This document shows, piece by piece, positions 50,512 to 61,810 of a stretch of 64,000 bases of DNA. Origin of the DNA: Parapristionchus giblindavisi (Eukaryota > Nematoda > Chromadorea > Rhabditida > Diplogasteridae); assembly GCA_943737045.1 (NCBI GenBank), contig CALSFV010000386.1, forward strand, positions 1 to 64,000, read 5' to 3'. Positions within the stretch are counted from its first letter, which is position 1, and each line of letters opens with the position of its first letter. The translations under genes were made by a program, and so were the position numbers. The notes below the pieces were generated by a model, which worked only from the letters and a program-made list of their open reading frames with translations, was not told the origin of the DNA and made no database searches.

Positions 50512-50633
50512 TTAAAGGGACCAAAACCTTTGTCAACGGTCTCTTCAACGCTCTACGCTCTCTCGTTGTTAGAGAACAGAGAAATAGTGTGCGCAATGAA
50601 GAGACCATTGAGTGAGGTTACGCTCCCTTTAAA
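50512..50633. mobile_element. Palindromic MITE copy
   Basis: Almost the same sequence as 26803-26924, including CTCTCGTTGTTAGAGAACAG. Confidence 0.78.
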
Positions 50634-50818
50634 CACCAACTGCTACGCAACATAGATTGTGATTGAAATGAGCATCGTCACTTGTCATTCAGAATGATAA
50701 CGCTATCTCATTCCATGTCAATATAAGACTGCCTGATAAGAATATACAATGAGAAGAAAGGAAATTCTCGAATGCGATGCTTACGTGTTTTGCATGTCCC
50801 TATCGTACCCTTTGACTT

Positions 50819-51019
50819 ATGGCTCGTTAAAAAATAGTGGAAAACCGAAATCGGCGACTTTCCTTCCACCCGTTAAAAAAGTACCCGGAAAGCCGAAAAT
50901 GGAAAGTCGAAATTTGAATTCCCGCATCTTTTTGATTTCGTGTTTCCACTTTCGACTTTCCAGGTACTTTTTTAACCGAAGTTACCTGTTTCGGTTTTCC
51001 ACTATTTTTAACGAGCCAT
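50819..51019. repeat. Second copy of the ATGGCTCGTTAAAAAATAG palindrome
   Basis: Arms match 47371-47725 but are shorter (about 85-95 bp) with several indels; the centre reads GCATCTTTTTGATTTCGTG. Confidence 0.8.
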
Positions 51020-51162
51020 TAGGCTTTGTAAAAATCATTGAATCATTGCATCATGAAGGGTGTGAATGGGTCTGAACGAATCAGGACGATCAAAAACGGA
51101 TTGTAAACGATAAAGACATTTCCGCTATTTTTCTTTCTTTTTATTATTTTTTCCGCTTCAAA

Positions 51163-51333
51163 TCTACTATATTAAAAGAAATCAAGCCAAAATATTGCTG
51201 TTTAACAGAAATCATTGCTCATGATGAATAATTTTTGTACAATTTTTGCTTATCTGAAAAAATGATTTATCATGAAAGCAATGATTTTTGTTAAACAGCA
51301 ATATTTTGGCTTGATTTCTTTTAACATAGTAGA
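51163..51333. repeat. Near-perfect 60-bp-arm palindrome
   Basis: AAGAAATCAAGCCAAAATAT and ATATTTTGGCTTGATTTCTT are exact inverted partners; pairing continues through the GCTGTTTAACA arms. AT-rich loop of about 45 bases. Confidence 0.85.
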
Positions 51334-51469
51334 TTCGAAGGAGAGAAAACAATGAAAAGAAAGAAAAATAACGAAAATGTCCGAATCGCTCACAACTCGT
51401 TTGATCGGAATGATTCGTTCAGATCCATTCACAAAGTTCATGATAATATGATTTTTACATGTAAGATAG

Positions 51470-51590
51470 GTACATCTCGAGTTAAATTGAAACTCTCCGC
51501 TCTGGCAGTGCTCTCGCTTTCATTGTTTATGAGAGAATTTTGCCAGAGCGCAGAGTAAAATTAGCTCGGGGTATGCCTTAAAAATGAGCC
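51470..51590. mobile_element. Palindromic MITE copy upstream of the 51656 gene
   Basis: TCTCGAGTTAAATTGAAACT and GAGTAAAATTAGCTCGGGGT arms; same family as 20600-20714. It ends 66 bases before the ATG of the 51656 gene. Confidence 0.75.
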
Positions 51591-51655
51591 AGGCCTTACA
51601 TGTGTATATTTCAGCATATTTAATTAATTCTCGGATTAATTCTTCCACTCTTGAG

Positions 51656-52557
51656 ATGGTCGTCCAACGCTCTGCCTTCATTACAGTTTTAATGATCCAT
51701 TTGTCGATATCATCTTGTAAGTTATTCAGTTCAAATTATATATTAAACAAAAAATAATACAACTTATTTATTCCTCAAACAATAATAATAATTATTCCTT
51801 TAAAAATGTTCCTTTCAATGAAAAATATTTTATTTAGCAAATCATAATAAGATCAAGAGAACAAAAGGTCGAAACAGAATCTAAATTAAAGTTGCTTTTA
51901 TTCTGCTTCGTTATGTTAAGTTTACAAGTTACGAATAGAAAAGTAAACGGAGAAAATTTTCCTAGCTTTGCATGCTCGCCCGCTTTTTTTCTTTTCTCTT
52001 CTTGGTATTTGATGAAACGAGTAATTTTTCGTAGCATAAAGATAGTCACAAAGATGACAAAGATAGTCAAATTTCAGCACTTTCATCAGAGAGAGAATTG
52101 TGCAATAACAATGGACGAATCATGAAAAAATCGTGCGTTTGCGATGATGGTTTCAGTGGCGATCAATGTCAAAATTGTGAGTTCCAATAATTAATGCCAA
52201 AAGAAAAGATAAGAAAAATGATATGTAAGAAAAGACTCGTATATTTCTGAACAGAATATTAGATAGATTTTGCCGAATAAATTCGTTAATAGACGTAGCG
52301 GCCGAAACACCATGAAGCACAACTGTTTTTATAAAAAATTAACTTCTTAAAACTTATATTTTATAGTGCATGTCACGCATAATTGTACAACTTCATTTTT
52401 TATTTATTTATATTTATTTATTTCAGTCCGCACAAGGGTTTGCGTGAACGGCGAATGTGCGGATCCCCGGACTTATTGTCACTATAAGAATATCGAATGC
52501 TTCAAGAACAAAGATTGCTTAGATAAAAGAGGATGGTGTCTACCCAAAATGGAGTGA
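51656..52557 (+). CDS. Secreted half-EGF plus six-cysteine protein, member 4
   Basis: Three exons: 51656-51716, 52078-52176, 52427-52557, phase 1 introns, 96 residues. Signal peptide MVVQRSAFITVLMIHLSISS. Exon 2: ERELCNNNGRIMKKSCVCDD then GFSGDQC. Exon 3: CVNGECADPRTYCHYKNIEC then FKNKDCLDKRGWCLPKME. It is closest to members 1 and 3, with the same exon sizes and the shared DPRTYCH segment, but it is on the opposite strand, about 10 kb from member 3 with the collagen between. The ATG is fixed by the signal peptide and the conserved 61-base first exon. Confidence 0.86.
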
Positions 52558-54214
52558 TTGTAATGGTCTCCTCTTGTCATACACTTTCTCTCTCGTCTCT
52601 TTTTTCTCATTTTCTGGACTTTTTCATATCACAAAAGCAAGCAAACGTCGGAAGAACGAGTTAGACATGACTCTAAGAGCGAATTATTAGATTGTTACCA
52701 AGTCAAGTGGACAAAATATTTTATCACTTCAAAAACAATATTAAGCAGGGATAGCTAGAATTACAGAAATTCTCATATAATTGATCTTTGATCTTTAGAT
52801 GAATTGTGTTATTATATTTCATAAATATAATCACATTACTTTTGCATTTCGTTGCCTAGGATTTGCATTATCATTTTTAGTTGCATGGTACTTTACCGTC
52901 CATTTCCTTATTTGCAAATAAATGACGTGACTTCAATTGCATTGTGTTAATTTTTGGACTCTTGTCCTCGTAGAGTTAGGTTGTGTTACATTTGTCTCGT
53001 GAGAGGAGGCTGGTCTCTCTGATCACCGACGAATCTTATCGTACAGAGCAAAAAATAATAATTTAAAGCCAATTCTCCATCCACTCATTACGTGTATTTA
53101 TTTCACCATCAACGTGATAAAAGTGTCAAATGTTTGTATATAATTCGAAGGATGAAACGGTTTCGTAATATACGTTGCTTTCACAATATCGCACAACGAA
53201 CATTCATTTTCATAATATTATACAATACAATACAATAACGACCACAAAACCATTGCGCAATGAATAGTTGTTACTAAATGACTAATTTTTTTGGCACGCT
53301 GGTGGGACTAGGGCCTTGCGAAAAAAATTCGAAAAACGGAATTTTTCGGAAATAAAAGTCGAAAAAATCGAAAAATTCCGAATAATCGAAAAATTTGGTA
53401 CAAAAATGTCTAAATGCAATTTCTTTTGATTTTTCGTGACTTGGTTGACTTACACCAGTCCCCGTTACTATGTCAAGCTAAAGAATACTATCTACAATGT
53501 ATTTTTGAGAGAGTTTGGATTATTCTATGGTAGTTCAGTTGGACAACCTATCTCTAAGAGGATTTGCGAGACAAAATAATGCAATTACAGTTGCAAAAAT
53601 TATTAAATTATTACAAACATTGCTTGGAATACAACTACAGAACTTTCAAATATTACCGAATTGATAAAATATTCAATTTTAGGTACTTCTTTCAGTTTTT
53701 TTATTTTTCGTCGAAAAAAATGTTCGAAAAAAATCGAAAAATATGAAAAATCGAAAAGCGAAAAATGCACAGCCCTGGGTGGGACCTCAGAGGGGCACTG
53801 CTATCTTTAATGATTCTTCATTCATCCTCCTCAGAGCAATTCATAGCTCGTCTGTTTATTCTCGCTCATATGAATATAGAGTTTGACTATAAGAGGTATT
53901 GTGGGATCGAGGTAAATGTACCAGTATTCGTGATAGACAACTATGAGTTATGGTATAGATCACCGATTCTTGTACACGTGGAAATAAATCCTTAAGTTCC
54001 TCATAATTAGTGAACTTCAATCGTTCTTGTTCTATTCAGTGAGTCATTTTCTACCACCTCTCCATTCATGTCTTCTGAATTACTGATGAAGTGATGAGTG
54101 GTGGTAATTCGGTGTTCCATCAAGCCGTTCAAACATGGAAAACATAAGGTAAATAGAAAGAGATTTAGCCCATCATCATTATTTCCATTTCCGGCTTTTA
54201 TATTGAAATTGCAA
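52558..54214. other. Intergenic region
   Basis: No supportable gene. AATAAA at 52917-52922 may serve the gene ending at 52557. 53315-53410 and 53690-53770 form an inverted pair of GAAAAATCGAAAAA-rich arms of a small element (about 53300-53775), related to one at about 55865-56270. Confidence 0.55.
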
Positions 54215-54397
54215 CGCAGAGATTAAATTTGCCCGAATGGCGTTAGTTGGCGAACGATTTGCCCGTAATCAGAACAATGCTACCCTGTATATGGGCAAAT
54301 CGGTGACTTTTGGCCCCAATGTGGGAAAATCGTTTGCACAATTGGTGTAAGTTGGCAAATCTATTGCCCATATTTGGGCAAGTTTGCTCTCTGTGAA
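54215..54397. mobile_element. Diverged foldback element, CAAACTTGCCC family
   Basis: Left CAGAGATTAAATTTGCCCG pairs imperfectly with right GGGCAAGTTTGCTCTCTG; TTGGCGAAC and TTGGCAAAT repeats inside. Related to 1571-1694. Confidence 0.55.
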
Positions 54398-54443
54398 GAG
54401 TACATAATGTATGATTATGATTATTCCATGCAATTATTCGAAC

Positions 54444-54550
54444 CTTGATGAAGTCCTCAAACGACAGTCTATCAGCTCTCGGTCTCGGTCTCGGAAATTT
54501 GGGATCGTTTCCATTCCGCATCGAACGCAACGTGTGATCGGAATACTGCA
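54444..54550 (-). pseudogene. Orphan coding-like exon fragment
   Basis: On the minus strand a TTAACAG acceptor is followed by 107 coding-like bases reading HTLRSMRNGNDPKFPRPRPR then ADRLSFEDFIK, ending at a GTTCGA donor. The composition and the clean splice borders look like a real exon. No partner exons were found upstream or downstream; a foldback element begins 47 bases beyond. It may be a relic or a fragment of an unannotated gene. No family is assigned. Confidence 0.3.
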
Positions 54551-55341
54551 CTGTTAATAAACTCTCGTTTCAATCAAAGGGAAATCAGCAATTCAGCATT
54601 GTGCTGCCGTCCCTCGAACGCGGCGTGAAGCGGGTAATTGAGAGCGTTTCAACAGTCGTATTCCGATGAAAAAAGCAAGTGCCCAACGATTTCAGCATTT
54701 AAATTTGAGCTATATTGACCATGTAAAAATCTCTTCTTTTCCGTCCGAAATGACATTTCCATTTTTTTCATATTTTTCAGAAACATCAACGCTGTCTAAT
54801 AAATATTTTTACAACAGATTTGCATTTTTCTTGTTCAAGTACATTTTATACGTATAGCTAACAATAGCTTGTCGTAGTAGCATGAGAATATTAAAATTCG
54901 GAATAGCCATTATTGAAGAAGAATCCTTTACGGAAATATCAACGAACTACCGATATTTCTAATAAATATGGGTGATTGCCGTAGTCTTCACTTAGTTTTT
55001 TTTTCGTTAAGAGATCGATCGATCATAGAATTACAACCATACTTATAACGTTGCATGCAATAGTAATATTACAGATTAATCCTTAAAGTGACGCCCTGAG
55101 CTAACTTGAAACTATCCGCTATAGCTATGCTATCTCGCTCCATTTGTCTACCAATGAGAGCCAATGCAGAGTGTAGAATTAGTTCGGGTGTGCCGTTAAG
55201 CGACTACCCCATCTTGCGTCTTTTTGGCATCTGGATAAAATATTAGCTTCGTATGGGAGTTTCCTCTGACGCTTACCTTTACCATTTTCAAGCAGTTCAG
55301 AAGTTAATCAGTACTTAATATCAAATTTTGGCTATCAACTT

Positions 55342-55591
55342 ATTGAGCGCTTAAAAGCGCTTATATTCTTTGTTTTGCATAGTTCAGAAACTATGAACGA
55401 TCTCTTTTAAACATAATATCAGTGCGGCGATGGTCAGGCGGGAAAGGTGTAAGGAAGAGGTAAACGAGAGTTAGGCGAGAGAGTGCAGGCGAAATCTTTG
55501 GTTCCGAGATTTACGTTTTTACACCCGTTCTCTCATTATTTACGTATACATATTTGTTATTTTCTTATGTGAATACATTTTATACGGACAA
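55342..55591. mobile_element. CCGTATAAAAT-family element copy
   Basis: The right end CATTTTATACGGACAAT and the internal TTCAGAAACTATGAACGATC match the family described at 20057-20336. The left end is diverged (ATTGAGCGCTTAAAAGCGC). Confidence 0.6.
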
Positions 55592-55864
55592 TACTTGTAA
55601 CTATCCCTCGGTTGTTTGCATCTCGTTCCCCTACTTAGTTCCCTGCTATCCTTATCAACACTCGTAGCATTGTTATAAGCTTCTTTGGTTATAAGCTTCC
55701 CATCATTGACGACTATCTATCCATTTTATCGAATAATATGTCTGAAAGGTACAAAATGTTAAATTGCATGCACGGTATAAGTAATAATTAGAACATATTT
55801 ATTTGTGGTAGTTATTACCTTATGGCGTTTCGGAATGTCTATTCTCTCTCCTTTACTGTCAGTG

Positions 55865-56275
55865 TTAGGGATGTGCGGAAAAAGAATTTCGAAAAAAATC
55901 GAAAAAAGAAAAATTTTAGAATTTTGATTTCGTAAAAAAGCGAAAAATTCGAAAAATATATTTAAACAGTGTTTTCCCTTGAGAAAACATTAACGCGATA
56001 CATTTCACTATTGATATCTATATTGGAAACGCAAGAATTGCAACTGTGCTATTCTTAATTGAAGCTGCTTACATGATAAAATATGTTTTGGTCATATAAA
56101 ATTGTAATTTTTGATTAAAATTTTATAATTTTTTGTAAAAATGCCATAAATTTTTAAAAAATCACCCTTTTTAAAGTTAAAGTATTTTTCTATTTTTTCG
56201 AATTATTTTCGAAAAACTTTTTCGAGAAAGTATCGAAAAATCGAAAAAATCGAAAAATGCACATCCCTGGTCATC
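55865..56275. mobile_element. Foldback element with GAAAAATCGAAAA arms
   Basis: TAGGGATGTGCGGAAAAAGA at the left pairs with AATGCACATCCCTGG at the right; poly(GAAAAATC) arms flank an AT-rich centre. Related to 53300-53775. Confidence 0.55.
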
Positions 56276-56636
56276 GTCTTAGCATTAGAGTTCAAACTGC
56301 CCATAATATGATCTTTGATCTTTGCGAAGCTTAAAACTTCGCTCCTCTTCTATAACAATTTAAAGTGGAGAAAAGCTAATCTTCAATCTTTTGAACGAAA
56401 ATAATCACCGGAAATGTATAGCAGTGTTTCGTAATCGACTTGTAAAACAGTCGTGGCTATTTCCTTTCGCAAAATGATAAGAACACATTCACACTTTCTT
56501 CACAGCTCTCACCACTCTACCATCCTTTCTAAGCAGCGCCGGCCTTTTCATCTTGTCTATTACCCGTCGTTGAATCCATCTTACAACTTTACCAGTTTAA
56601 TACTTCACAAAACTACAATTTTAGTTACAACTGAAC

Positions 56637-57487
56637 ATGGTTTCGTATACCTCCATCATCGTATTCGCTCTGGTAATGGCTCTCACTGCATCGGGTATAG
56701 TCCATTACTTAACTACCTTCGAAACAGATATTCATAATAATGATTGTTATTACTACCAAAGTATAAATTTTCGTTCAGTTCACTCCGAGCCAATGCATCA
56801 TACTGGACACGAAGAGATGGGTGAGTGATTTTTCCTTTTTGCTTTACAAATCTATGTTTTATATGTTTTTTTTAGATGCTCAGTGCAATGGCAACGGTAA
56901 ATTCGTCGATGGAAAGTGCCACTGTGAGAAAGGTTCCTCGGGTGATGACTGCACGGAATGTGAGCGGTTGACAACATTTTTAGTTTTCTTTCAAAATGTC
57001 CTTTACAAGTTTCGAATGTGTGGCGGTGTATATTTCTGTTAACAACTTTCTAACTTTAACTTAACTTATCTTAACTTAACTTGTTAACTTGTAACTATCT
57101 CAAGTATTGATTGTTGAGTTAGAAAGATAATGTTCGCTTCAAATAATGAGAATCAAAGCATTCATATAATTTACTTAAAAACAACTATGAATTTCTGAAA
57201 CTTATAGTTTCACTCCGTCAATGCATCGATGGTCAATGCGGCGAAGGCATGTTTTTTTCTCTTCAGAATTGTAAAAATAAGAAGTTCTTATTTTTTTAAC
57301 CAATTTTTTAACTAAAACATAAATTTCGTTCGAATAAATGTGGGCTATCTATCTATGTTTATTATATATCATTATTATTAAGCAACCGATTTCAGGACAA
57401 TACTGTCGCTTCAAGAACATGGACTGTTATGCGGGAGGCGAATGCCTTGACAATAGTGGATGGTGCCTCCCAATAAAGGAGCTCTGA
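56637..57487 (+). CDS. Secreted half-EGF plus six-cysteine protein, member 5
   Basis: Five exons: 56637-56694, 56779-56820, 56876-56959, 57208-57246, 57396-57487, all introns phase 1, 104 residues. Signal peptide MVSYTSIIVFALVMALTASG, then a His-rich linker (HSEPMHHTGHEEM) as in member 2. The half-EGF CNGNGKFVDGKCHC and SSGDDC is followed by CIDGQC and C-x6-C-x5-CLDNSGWCLP. The exon 4 donor is GC, not GT (GAAG|GCATGT); its 39-base size, phase and position match exon 4 of the other five-exon members exactly, so a GC-AG intron is the best reading. AATAAA follows at 57569. It is the single-module counterpart of the two-module gene at 25995. Confidence 0.86.
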
Positions 57488-59163
57488 GCCTATAGAATGC
57501 TTGTCATAGTGTCGTGCCTGTTCATTTTTCGTTTACATTATTCATTTCGTATGTTGTGTATGATTTGCAATAAATTCAATGAAAACATTATTCTTACATT
57601 AGTCCCCATTCGGACATTCATTAAAAAAAGGAAAAGTAAAGGAAAAGTAATTCAGGGCAGGTGATCACACCGGTGGTCCTGCGGGTGATCACTGCTATCA
57701 AATCAAATAAATCAAATAATTTTATTCCTGAACAAGAATGGTACGCTATGGTATTCAGTACTTCATATCACGTTATGCGAGGTCAGGAATGACTAGTCTT
57801 CTTACGCCAAAGACGTCGGTCCAATGCATCGTTCGGTTGGGAAAAACTTGAGAAGATAACCAGTCTAGACCAGTGAGACCAGTGATAATCTTAGTGATAT
57901 TGACATTCTGTAACAAATTCAATTCAATTCATTCAGACTAAATTCAAATAAGTAATGATTCGATTTGCATCATAAGACAAAGAACACCAGAACAATCTCT
58001 CTTCTCACTTCGTACCGCATTTGTAGTAGAGATCTTCGATACTACTATGGTATTTCCAAATTAGCAGTTTACTTACGTGACGTCACAGACTAGTAGTTTA
58101 CTGCTAGTTTACTATAAGTGAAAGAACATTTGACGAAATGCACTACCGTATTATACACCACTTCTAGTAAACTTACGTTTAACGAGCCGTAGACTTGCAA
58201 GTCTACGGCTAGTGGCAAATATAAGTAAACTACTAGTTTGTAAATACCAGTACCCACTTTAGATAACTATCAAGACTCATTATTTCTTCGACATGAATTT
58301 TGCGGCTCCATCGAGAGATGGATGCGCTCTTCCTAAAATGATCCCGAAAATATAGATCTCTCATTCATTAAGAAAATATCTGTATTGTCCGTACGGTAGG
58401 TGAAGAACAAGTAAATAAGGTAAATAACAGTGAAATGAAGCTGAAATAGTTGTCAGCCGGAACTTGGACCGATGGCTTTCCCTTTACTCTCTCCTCCTCC
58501 CCTGCTATCTCTCCTTCTTTTAATATTCTCCATGGAATCGATTAGTTGCCTCCTTATCAATTCACGTAGCATTGGCCATAAGCTTCAAATCATTCTAGAA
58601 TGACTATCCACTTTCAACCACAGAATCGCGTCATTTTGGGCAACGATAGATGCAATTTAGGGACCCTTTCCTATTTAAAAAGGACCACCCCGAACTAATG
58701 AAACTCTTCGCTCTGGCAACATCCTTTCGTAGACAAAGAAAACGAGAGATCATTGCCAGAGAGGAGAGCTTCAAATTTGCTCGTTTTGCGCCTTTAATGT
58801 GAGGCTTTTCTTTGTTATGAATTTGAACGCGACGCGAAAAATGTTTTAGTAGCATCATTGATTGATTGATTGCACAGTTTCTTCTCATTCTCTATTGTCT
58901 CTCTTTACTGTTATTCTCTTGATGTTAGATGATCATAATAATAATCTTTGATCTTTTTCTCGTTACTCGTTTCTTGAATTTTCTCGATTTTTCATAAATT
59001 CTATATGAAAATCCTTGTCAATCGAGTTCCGGAATTTATAATACATTTTACATTATGTCTGTTGTCACAGTTTGCACGAAAATATTCCTTTCACCGATCT
59101 TGCAACTTTACCAGTATATTACTTTACAAACCTACAATTTTAGTTAGTACTGACGACTCGACT
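57488..59163. other. Intergenic region
   Basis: No supportable gene. 58060-58255 is an inverted-repeat element with GTAGTTTACT and AGTAAACTTAC arms and an internal GTGAAAGAACATTTGACGAA; related sequence occurs at 26440-26580 and 60985-61185. A palindromic MITE (20600-20714 family) is at 58672-58800. Confidence 0.55.
57569..57574 (+). terminator. Poly(A) signal of member 5
   Basis: AATAAA 82 bases after the stop codon. Confidence 0.55.
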
Positions 59164-61607
59164 ATGGGTTCATATAATTTCATTCTCGTATTCGCTTTTG
59201 TCATGGCTTTCACGGCATCAGGTATGGTTCATAATTTGCAGTCATAAATTTCATCGATCGGTTGCCTTCGCGACAGATCTTTTATATAATATTTTTCTAT
59301 TACCGGAATGTTATATAATAACAACTTTTCTTTCAGTTCACAATGAGTCGCTCAGATTAGGTGAGTGACTTTTCCTTTATTGACCGTATTAAATTAATAA
59401 TATTAAAAGATGTACAAGTATAGGTTTGCATGCACATAAAATGCAATTTAAAAAAATATAGGTTATTATTAGTTATACAGTGCCTTATGGTGTTTCGGCC
59501 GCTACTGCAGTGTAAAATTCACTTAGGATTTGTAAAATTCACTTACTCATTTGGTACGAGAGTATAATGAATTTTTATGTTTATAAACAATTTTTATGTC
59601 TATAAATAGATAGAGTCGAAGCCAGATAGCACGTAGATCAGAGAGAAAGAGCGCGAAGAGGGAAGGGAGGGAAAGGAGGTTGATCGATTGAAAATCGATC
59701 CGCGTTCAGCAGCAAGTATTTACCAATTTCACAAGTGCAGTTTATACCGACAATATCTTATTCTTTTTAAAATATTTAAAAAAAATCTATTTTTAGATCC
59801 TCGGTGCAATCATAACGGCTACTTCCATGATGAAAAGTGTCATTGTATGTTCCGGAACATCACGGGTGAACGTTGCCAGCATGGTCAGTTGTTGACAGTA
59901 TTTCAGTTTTCCTTAAAATGCCAAAAAGTTATATTCTGGTATATGAGGACGCAAGAATCAAGTCCGGCACAGTCAAAAAATTAAATTTTAGGGATTGGGG
60001 ATTTTAAAGGGTGCGGATGACCATGGTTATGTTCATTTTGCGCTTAGAGCTAGGCTAGATGACGTTGAAATGGCGCTTTCAGTCATTTTTGTCACCCGAT
60101 GGTGCCAAAATTTGCACGCTACGCCGTCAGAATTTCATGGCCATAAATTTCATCGATCGATTGCCTTCGCGACATATCCTTTACATAATATTCTTTATTA
60201 CCTGAGTGGTAAATAATAACAACTTTTCTTTCAGATCACTACGGGCCGATCAAATTGGGTGAGTGACTTTTCCTTTATTGACCGTATAACAGCCTGCAGC
60301 ATAACAGCTTACATCTCGCCTAGAATTGACCGATTCTACTACACACTTTTGAGTTGACCCCTTCTTTTCTCCACAGTAGGACATCCCAGATCGAGAGTAG
60401 CATGGCTGGTATATCAAGCGTCTCTCCAGGAGCTCACTTTAAAGTTCGTCGTTGAGGCTCATTCCGATGCGATTTTCACCGTTCACAGTAGAGCTATCAC
60501 AGTAGCGTTCACAGTAGCTCTATCGATTGAGCCTTCTTTATAAAAATGTTTCCCGGGACTCGAGAAAGTAATCGAGAAAATACACGTATCATATGTCGGA
60601 AACTTTTTTCATAGCTCTACTTTCAGTAGTGAAAATCGTCCTTGTTACTCTGGATCTGCGATGTCCTACCCAAGGGGCATCGAAAACTGTGGGGAAAAGA
60701 GGGGGTCAAAAGAGTGTAGTAGAATCGGTCAATTCTTAGGCGAGATGACTGATAAAATACACTTGTTTGTTTGGTACGAGATTAGCCAGCCACAGCCACA
60801 AGTACGTTGTATACGGGCAATATCTTATTCATTCTAAAATATATTTTTATAAATCTATTTTTTAGATTTTCGGTGCAATTACAACGGCTACTTCCGGCAT
60901 GGAGAGTGTCATTGTGTGCACCGGAAAATCATGGGTGTACATTGCCAGAATTGTGAGTTGCAGACATTATTTCAGTTTTCATTCAAAATGGCCATTGGTA
61001 TTTCAAAACTAGCAGTCTACTTAAATTGAGTCACTGACGAGAAGTTCACTACAAATGAAAGAACATTTGACGAAATGCATTACAGTTATGCATATACACC
61101 ATTTGCAGTAAACTTGCGTCTTACAAGAAATAGACTTGCAAATTTAAATTTTACTACTAGTTTTTAAATACCAGAGTTTGAAAATATATATTGTGGTATA
61201 TATTTCTTCTAAATTTTTGATTGTTTTATTAGACAGATAATATCCACGTTCTGATTTCTGACAAACATATGTTTGTCAAAATCACCCATATAATTTCCTT
61301 TAAAAACAACACATAATAATTTTTTTTAATTTCCAGATAATTCCACAATGTGCGCCTGTGGTATATGCGGAGATGGTATGATATTGTTTCTTATTTCTTT
61401 TCGTAAAATAATATGGATGAAATTGAGTTATCTACGTTTTTATTGTAAAATCTCCATGAATGCCTGATATGATAAATAAAATTGAATTGAATTATATAGC
61501 AAATTTCAGGAGAGTTCTGTTTCTTCAAGAACACAGACTGTTGGCGAGATGTCAATTGCCTTGACAAGAGAGGATGGTGCTTGCCGATCATCAATCTCTT
61601 TCCCTAG
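59164..61607 (+). CDS. Secreted cysteine-rich protein with duplicated exon pair, member 6
   Basis: Exons: 59164-59221, 59337-59360, 59797-59883, 60235-60258, 60866-60952, 61337-61375, 61510-61607; all introns phase 1; 138 residues if all are joined. Signal peptide MGSYNFILVFAFVMAFTASG. A 24-base exon (VHNESLRL) and an 87-base half-EGF exon (CNHNGYFHDEKCHC) are duplicated as DHYGPIKL and CNYNGYFRHGECHC. A single six-cysteine module follows (CACGIC, then C-x6-C-x5-CLDKRGWCLP), with an extra cysteine inside the first loop. The two cassettes could be used in series or as alternatives, since each has the same entry and exit phase. The first cassette ends at a weaker donor (CATG|GTCAGT). AATAAA is at 61652. 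Confidence 0.78.
59243..60960. repeat. Tandem duplication of about 0.9 kb inside member 6
   Basis: CATAAATTTCATCGATCGGT at about 59243 and CATAAATTTCATCGATCGAT at about 60140 start two similar units. Both contain GCCTTCGCGACA, AATAACAACTTTTCTTTCAG, a 24-base exon, GTGAGTGACTTTTCCTTTAT, a CCGTATAAAAT-family element and an 87-base exon. Unit 2 is enlarged by a nested foldback at 60312-60747. Confidence 0.8.
60312..60747. mobile_element. Foldback element nested in an intron of member 6
   Basis: CATCTCGCCTAGAATTGACC at the left pairs with GGTCAATTCTTAGGCGAGATG at the right; CTACTACAC/GTGTAGTAG and GTAGGACATCCCAGATC/GATCTGCGATGTCCTAC continue the arms. It is inserted into the CCGTATAAAAT-family element spanning 60278-60822. 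Confidence 0.8.
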
Positions 61608-61651
61608 TTCCTACTTCTACGGGTTCACTTATCAGCATAAATTGCATACAT

Positions 61652-61657
61652 AATAAA
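61652..61657 (+). terminator. Poly(A) signal of member 6
   Basis: AATAAA 45 bases after the stop codon. Confidence 0.55.
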
Positions 61658-61810
61658 AGTGGATCGACTGCTCTCTTGCATTTCGGGCTCTTAAAAGAAT
61701 ATGGTTTGAGTATCTCATAACATGCAAGTCCTCTGGTGTTTCAAGACTTAAAGTTTACTTAAAACTGACTTGAAGTTTACATCAAGTGAGTGACGTCACT
61801 TTTTCACTTT

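Noticed and set aside
56637..61607. Operon of members 5 and 6
   Set aside because: The gap of about 1.7 kb and a separate poly(A) signal after member 5 argue for independent transcription.
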